Source: Pyropia haitanensis
Lineage: Eukaryota; Rhodophyta; Bangiophyceae; Bangiales; Bangiaceae
DNA length: 64,000 nt
Direction: 5' to 3'
Assembly: GCA_008729055.1 (NCBI GenBank)
Contig: SDUX01000001.1
Location: 1,054,001 to 1,118,000, forward strand
The notes beneath the pieces were generated by a model. The model was not told the origin of the DNA. It searched no databases and worked only from the letters and a program-made list of their open reading frames with translations. Positions 59,492 through 64,000 of this stretch are shown one piece after another (the stretch's first letter is position 1; every line of letters starts with the position of its first letter). The position numbers and the translations under genes are program-made.

Positions 59492-61250
59492 ATGGCCGCG
59501 GTCGGGCGGCGCCCCCCCCCCCCCCCCCCCGCGGCCACCGCGCTCCTCGCCACCGACCCCGCTGCCGCGCGCTGCCGCTGCTGCTGCTCGCCATTGGCGT
59601 GACGGCCGCCGCCGCCGCCGCCGCGGACGGCGGCACGGCGGCGGGCGTGGCGGGCTCTGCCGCGGCCGCTCGGGAGGCCCCCCCCGCGTCGGCGTCGACG
59701 CCGCCCTCCCCTCCCGCCGGCGAGCTGCTGCTCGCGATTGTCCTCTGCCGCCACGGCGCGCGGTCGCCGCTCTACACGTTTCCGGGCGACGTGCGGCCGC
59801 TCGACGCGTGGGGCGTCGGCGCCGGCGGCCTCACCGCCGCGGGCGCCGCCGCGCACTACGCGCTCGGCACCCGCCTACGCGCACGCTACGTCGACGCGGG
59901 CTTCCTGTCGCCAACGTGGAACGCGACGGAGGTGTACGTCCGCTCCACCGCGATTGATCGTGCGCTCCTGTCGGCCTACGCGCAGATGGCGGGGCTGTAC
60001 GCCGCGGACAAGGAGGCCACCGCCGCGCACGACGCGGGCGGCCTGCCGGCCGCCCTCCACCCGGTGCCCATCCACTCGGTCGCGGCCGCGACGGACACGC
60101 TGCTCCTGTCGGGCGTCGCGTGCCCGCGTGTCGCCGCGCTCGCCCGCACCCGCACGGCGTCGTCGGCGACCGCCGCGCTGGCGGCGCGCCACAAGCACCT
60201 GTTGACCGACACGCTGCCACGGGTGCTGCGGCTCCCCCCCGGGGTGGAGGTGGACCTCCCCACCGTGGCTGCCGTCAATGACGTGTGGACCGCCTCCGCC
60301 TCGGCGGGCGTGCCGCTGCCCGACGGCGTGTCCACCGCGGACGTGGCCGAGGTGCGGTCGATTGCCAACGGCCTGCTCGCCGCGTCGGTGGCGGGGGCGG
60401 AGGTGCAGCGGCTGCGGTCGGGGGTGCTCCTCCGCGCCCTCCGTGACCGTGCCGTCGCGGCGGCCGCGGCACACGCGGGGCAGCTGCCGCCGCCGCTGGC
60501 CGACGCTGCCGCCACCTCCACCACCGCTCGTGGCCATGCAGTGGCGCCCAAGGCGGGCGCCGCGCGGTTTTCACCTCTCCAGCGGCCAAACGCGCCCCGC
60601 TACGTGCTCTACTCGGCACACGACACGACGCTCGCGGCGGCGCTCGCCGCGCTTGGCGCGTTTGACGGCACCAACCCGCCGTACAACTCGACGGTCATCC
60701 TCGAGCTGCGCGCCACCCCCGGCGCGGTCACCGCCGCCGCCGCCGCTGCGGCCGGCGGCGGCGGCCGCCGCCCCCGGCCCGGCGACTACTCGGTGCGTGT
60801 CGAGTACAATGGCGTGCCCGTCACCGTCCGCGGCTGCGCGGCGGCTGACTGTCCGCTGCCGGTGTGGGTGGCGGGCACCGCGTCGCGGGTGCTCGCCACG
60901 GACGGCGACCGCGTCGCGGCGTGCGCAACGGGGCTCCGCCGCGCCGCCGCCGCGGTGGGGGGGTTGCTGGGTGTGGCCGCCGCGGCGCCGGCCGAGGGGG
61001 GGGGGGGGGGGGAGCCGCGGCCAGACAGCGTGGTGGTGCTGGATGGGCATGAGGGGTGGCGGCGGGTGGCGCTGCCGCTGGAGGGCGGGGGGGGGTGGGG
61101 GGGGGGGGGGGGGCGCTGCGGGCGGCCCTCGGGCTGGTCGCGCTGGGGGGGGGGGGGTGCCTGCTCGTCGCTGCGGTGCTCGCGCTGGTGCGGCGGCACA
61201 AGGCGACCGCGGCGTACGGGCCGATTGGGGAAGGGGGGAGCACGTACTGA
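59492..61250 (+). CDS. Membrane-anchored histidine acid phosphatase
   Basis: Branch-2 histidine phosphatase releasing phosphate from phosphomonoesters in acidic compartments. The catalytic signature LCRHGARSPLY is followed by VRSTAIDRALLSAYAQMAGLY, and the proton donor lies in YSAHDTTLAAAL. The start is the ATG at 59492; a leader with ALPLLLLAIGVTAAAAA looks like a signal peptide. After a 19-base C-run (59512-59530) the frame must change to reach the catalytic part. A mixed G-run (61087-61113) separates the lumenal domain from a hydrophobic C-terminal helix (LGLVALGGGGCLLVAAVLALV) and a short tail RRHKATAAYGPIGEGGSTY. A type I topology with a Tyr-containing tail matches lysosomal acid phosphatase. 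Both frame joins depend on homopolymer length. Confidence 0.87.
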
Positions 61251-61710
61251 GTCGGGAGGGGGGGGGGGGGGGGGGGGAGCGCAGCGCTGAGCTAAACGGT
61301 GTACCATTTTTTGCATCATCGCGGGCTGAGTGCGCGTCGCGCGGGTGGGGGCGCCCGGCCACGGACGACGCCGCACCCGCGGTGTGAGTCGTGGAAGACG
61401 GCACGAGGGGGACACGACGAATAGAACCGAAGCGCAGACAAGGGGGGTTGCAGGAGCTCCCCGCCACAGCCAGAAATGGGGACCCACCAAACGCCGTTGG
61501 CGCGAGCGCCGCGACGGCGCGGAGCACCACTGGAAGCCGCCGACCCACCGACGGGGATGGGTGTGCGCGGGTGGCGCACAGAGAATAGTAAAGTACAAAA
61601 CAGATCACGTATGAGAACACACCACAAGCACACGCTATAAAACACACAACTGTCCGCCCCCCCTTGGACTACCGGCGGCGCAACAGGCCGCCTCCCACCC
61701 GACCGGGCGC
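61251..61710. other. Intergenic region between convergent genes
   Basis: The acid phosphatase (plus) and V-ATPase subunit A (minus) end here. An AT-richer stretch at 61580-61660 (ACACGCTATAAAACACAC) probably belongs to the V-ATPase 3' end. A 21-base G-run at 61258-61278 follows the phosphatase stop. Confidence 0.5.
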
Positions 61711-63751
61711 CTAGGACATGTCCTCCATCTCCCGGAAGGCGGCGGTAAACTCGTCGCGCAACTTGTCCGCGTGGGCGGTGAGGGCTTCCTGCCCCTCGGA
61801 CGGCTCCTGGAACTTCATGGCCGTCAGGCGGTACAGCAAGTCCCCGCAGTGCTCCTTGATAAGGTTGAACGTGATCCGCATCTCGGAGCTGGCCGACGTC
61901 GACACCGCCGCGTTGGCGAGGTCGTAAAAGTGCACAATGTTCCGCAGCATCAGCACCGACTTCCAAAACGGGCAGTACCGGTCGTACGAGGTGAACGAGT
62001 TCTGCGCGAGGAAGTCCTCCCGCACAATCTTGGCCACCTCCAGCGTGACCTTGTCGCTCTCCGCGAGCGAGTCCTTGCCGACCAGCTGCACAATCTCCAT
62101 TAGGTCGTCCTCGGTCTGCAGCACTTGCCGGACGGTTTGCTGGAGCTGCGGGAACTCGGGGTACTGCTCGTCGTAGAACGGCTCCAGCGCCCCCTGGTAC
62201 TTGCTGTACGAGATGAGCCAGTTGACCGACGGGAAGTGCTTGCGCTGCGCCAGCTTCTTGTCCAGGCCCCAAAATGCGCCGCAGATGCCCAGCGTCGCCG
62301 ACGTGACGGGGTCCGAAAAGTCACCACCGGGCGGCGACACGGCGCCCACAATCGTGATGGAGCCAAAGCGCGACGGAGACCCGACGCACGACACGCGACC
62401 GGCACGCTCGTAGAAGGACGCCAGGCGGGCGGCAAGGTACGCAGGGTAACCAGAGTCGGCGGGCATCTCGGCCAGGCGACCAGAAATCTCACGGAGGGCC
62501 TCGGCCCACCGGGACGTCGAGTCGGCCATCATCGCCACGTTCAGCCCCATGTCACGGTAGTACTCAGAAATGGTGATGCCCGTGTAGATGGAGGCCTCAC
62601 GCGCAGCCACAGGCATGTTGGAGGTATTGGCCACCAGCAGCGTGCGCTTCATGATGGACTCTTCCCTGCCATTGTCCATGGTCAGGGTCAGCTCGGGGAA
62701 GTCCTTGAGCACTTCAGCCATCTCATTGCCGCGCTCGCCGCACTGCACGCACACGAAATAGCAAAGACCAGGAAGCAAAGAAACGCAGGTCGAACAGGGA
62801 CAGGACAGCGCAACGCCATGTCGTCAGCACAGAGCCCAACCAGAGGGGCCCAGAATCGAGAAGAAAAAAAGCAGCCGGCCCAGACACGCAGAAAAACACA
62901 GTAAAAAAACATGCGATAGAAACACGGTGCGTGTAACGTACACCGACATAGACGATAGCGTCCGAGTTACTGAACTTGGACAACGCCTGCGAAATAACCG
63001 TCTTGCCACACCCAAACGCCCCTGGGATGGCGCACGTGCCACCCTGGACCGAAGGGAAGAGCGCGTCCAGCACGCGCTGCCCGGTCAGCAGAGGCGTCGA
63101 CGCACGCAGCTTCTCTGCCACCGGGCGGGGCTCGCGGACGGGCCAGCTCTGGACCATGGAGAACTTCTTGACGACGCCGTCAAACTCCGCCTCCATCACC
63201 ACCTCGTCAATGTCATACTCGCCTTCCTCCGCCAGGTACGTGACGGTGCCCATCGCACCGGGTGGCACCATCACCTTGTGCTGCAGCAGCGGCGTTTCGT
63301 CGACGGTGGCAAAGACGTCACCGGCGGTGATGTGGGAGCCAACAGAGAAGGCCTTGGTCGGCACAAAGTCCCACGCCTTCTTGCGCTGCAGTGACGGCAC
63401 AGAAATGCCACGCGGGATAAACATGTCGCCCGTCACCTCGGCAATGTTCTCCAGCGGCCGCTGAATCCCATCAAAGATATTGCCCAGCAGCCCAGGGCCG
63501 AGCTCCACCGACAGCGGCTGGGCGGTACGCTCCACGGGGTCGCCAACGGTCAGGCCCGCCGTCTCCTCATACACCTGAACGGTGGCGGAGGAGCCCTCCA
63601 AGCGAATGATCTCTCCGACCAGCCGGTCGTGGCCGACGCGGACCAGCTCGTACATGGCCGCCCCGTCCATCTCATCGGCCGTCACGACGGGGCCGGCTAC
63701 CTGCCGCACCACGCCATACTCCTTCTCAGCCATGGCGCGTCCGCCGCCCAT
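61711..63751 (-). CDS. ATP6V1A: V-type proton ATPase catalytic subunit A
   Basis: The ATP-hydrolysing subunit of the V1 sector, which acidifies vacuoles and other endomembranes. Exon 1 is 62942-63751 and exon 2 is 61711-62742; the 199-base intron has a GTACGT donor and a GTGCAG acceptor, phase 0. The product has 613 residues from ATG 63751 ([10 protein letters not shown]), or 607 from ATG 63733 (MAEKEYG); the usual length is about 617. Visible are the non-homologous region ([20 protein letters not shown]), Walker A GAFGCGKT, exon 2 opening [44 protein letters not shown], and the C-terminal [18 protein letters not shown]. It has no low-complexity inserts. Confidence 0.97.
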
Positions 63752-64000
63752 CGTGTCGACAGTGAAGACTCGAATGCAAGGGGGGAGTCACCAGGCAGAG
63801 GGGAAGACCGCGCCCACAGACGGCGGCAGACTCACGCGTGGAGTTCAGCAGTCGTACCCTGCCTATGGATAGATCGCGGGCCAGCAGAACACGGAGACAA
63901 CGGGCGGGCACGGGGAAACGGATGCCGGGCCTCTCCAGCACCCACCCGTACAGTCCACCACCACAGCGCCGTAGAGATACAGTAAGTAAAACGATGTCAC
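63752..64000. other. Upstream flank of V-ATPase subunit A
   Basis: This is presumably the 5' UTR and promoter of the minus-strand V-ATPase gene. No TATA box is evident. The sequence ends at the window edge, so a divergent neighbour cannot be judged. Confidence 0.5.

Overview
The window is nuclear DNA of a eukaryote with extreme GC content. Genes are compact with zero to three short GT-AG introns, and Ala, Gly and Pro tracts are encoded by GCN, GGN and CCN runs. A plastid-type targeting leader on a soluble pyrophosphatase, together with the GC bias and intron poverty, suggests a bangiophyte red alga (Porphyra/Pyropia type). That assignment is an inference from style and gene content, not from a marker gene.

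Layout. 1-13.6 kb is a nested transposon block. A CACTA/Plavaka-like DNA transposon (minus strand; transposase pieces at 826-3830 and 13258-13619) has been split by an intact 9.4-kb Ty3/gypsy chromovirus (3831-13252). The retrotransposon has 734/735-bp LTRs that differ by one substitution and one G-run indel, and a 5-bp GTGCG target duplication. Gag and Pol are linked by a textbook GGGAAAC -1 frameshift site, and Pol carries an extra DIRS-like methyltransferase domain after its chromodomain. 15.5-20 kb holds a head-to-head mitochondrial pair: holocytochrome c synthase (minus) and adrenodoxin reductase (plus). 21.9-24.5 kb is a four-exon kinase with an N-terminal PH domain. 25.8-29.2 kb is an NSD-like histone methyltransferase (PWWP-PWWP-AWS-SET-postSET-Tudor-Tudor). 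29.2-33.9 kb is non-coding DNA dominated by poly-G runs. 35-38.2 kb is a TAPT1-family membrane protein. 39.2-41.4 kb is a cytochrome P450, and 42.5-43.4 kb a soluble inorganic pyrophosphatase. 43.7-46.4 kb holds two weakly supported minus-strand genes and minisatellites. 47.9-57.4 kb contains an inverted pair of FkbM-type methyltransferase genes about 5 kb apart, whose 3' halves including the intron are nearly identical. 59.5-61.25 kb is a membrane-anchored histidine acid phosphatase. 61.7-63.75 kb is V-ATPase catalytic subunit A.

A theme across the window is that the reading frame of at least six otherwise convincing genes changes exactly at a poly-G or poly-C run. This is most simply homopolymer length error in the assembly, but it must be resolved before any of these gene models is used.

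The housekeeping genes act in mitochondrial electron-carrier maturation, vacuolar acidification, phosphate metabolism, chromatin marking and endomembrane function. No operon-like logic is expected; the only arrangement that looks functional is the shared promoter of the cytochrome c synthase and adrenodoxin reductase genes.
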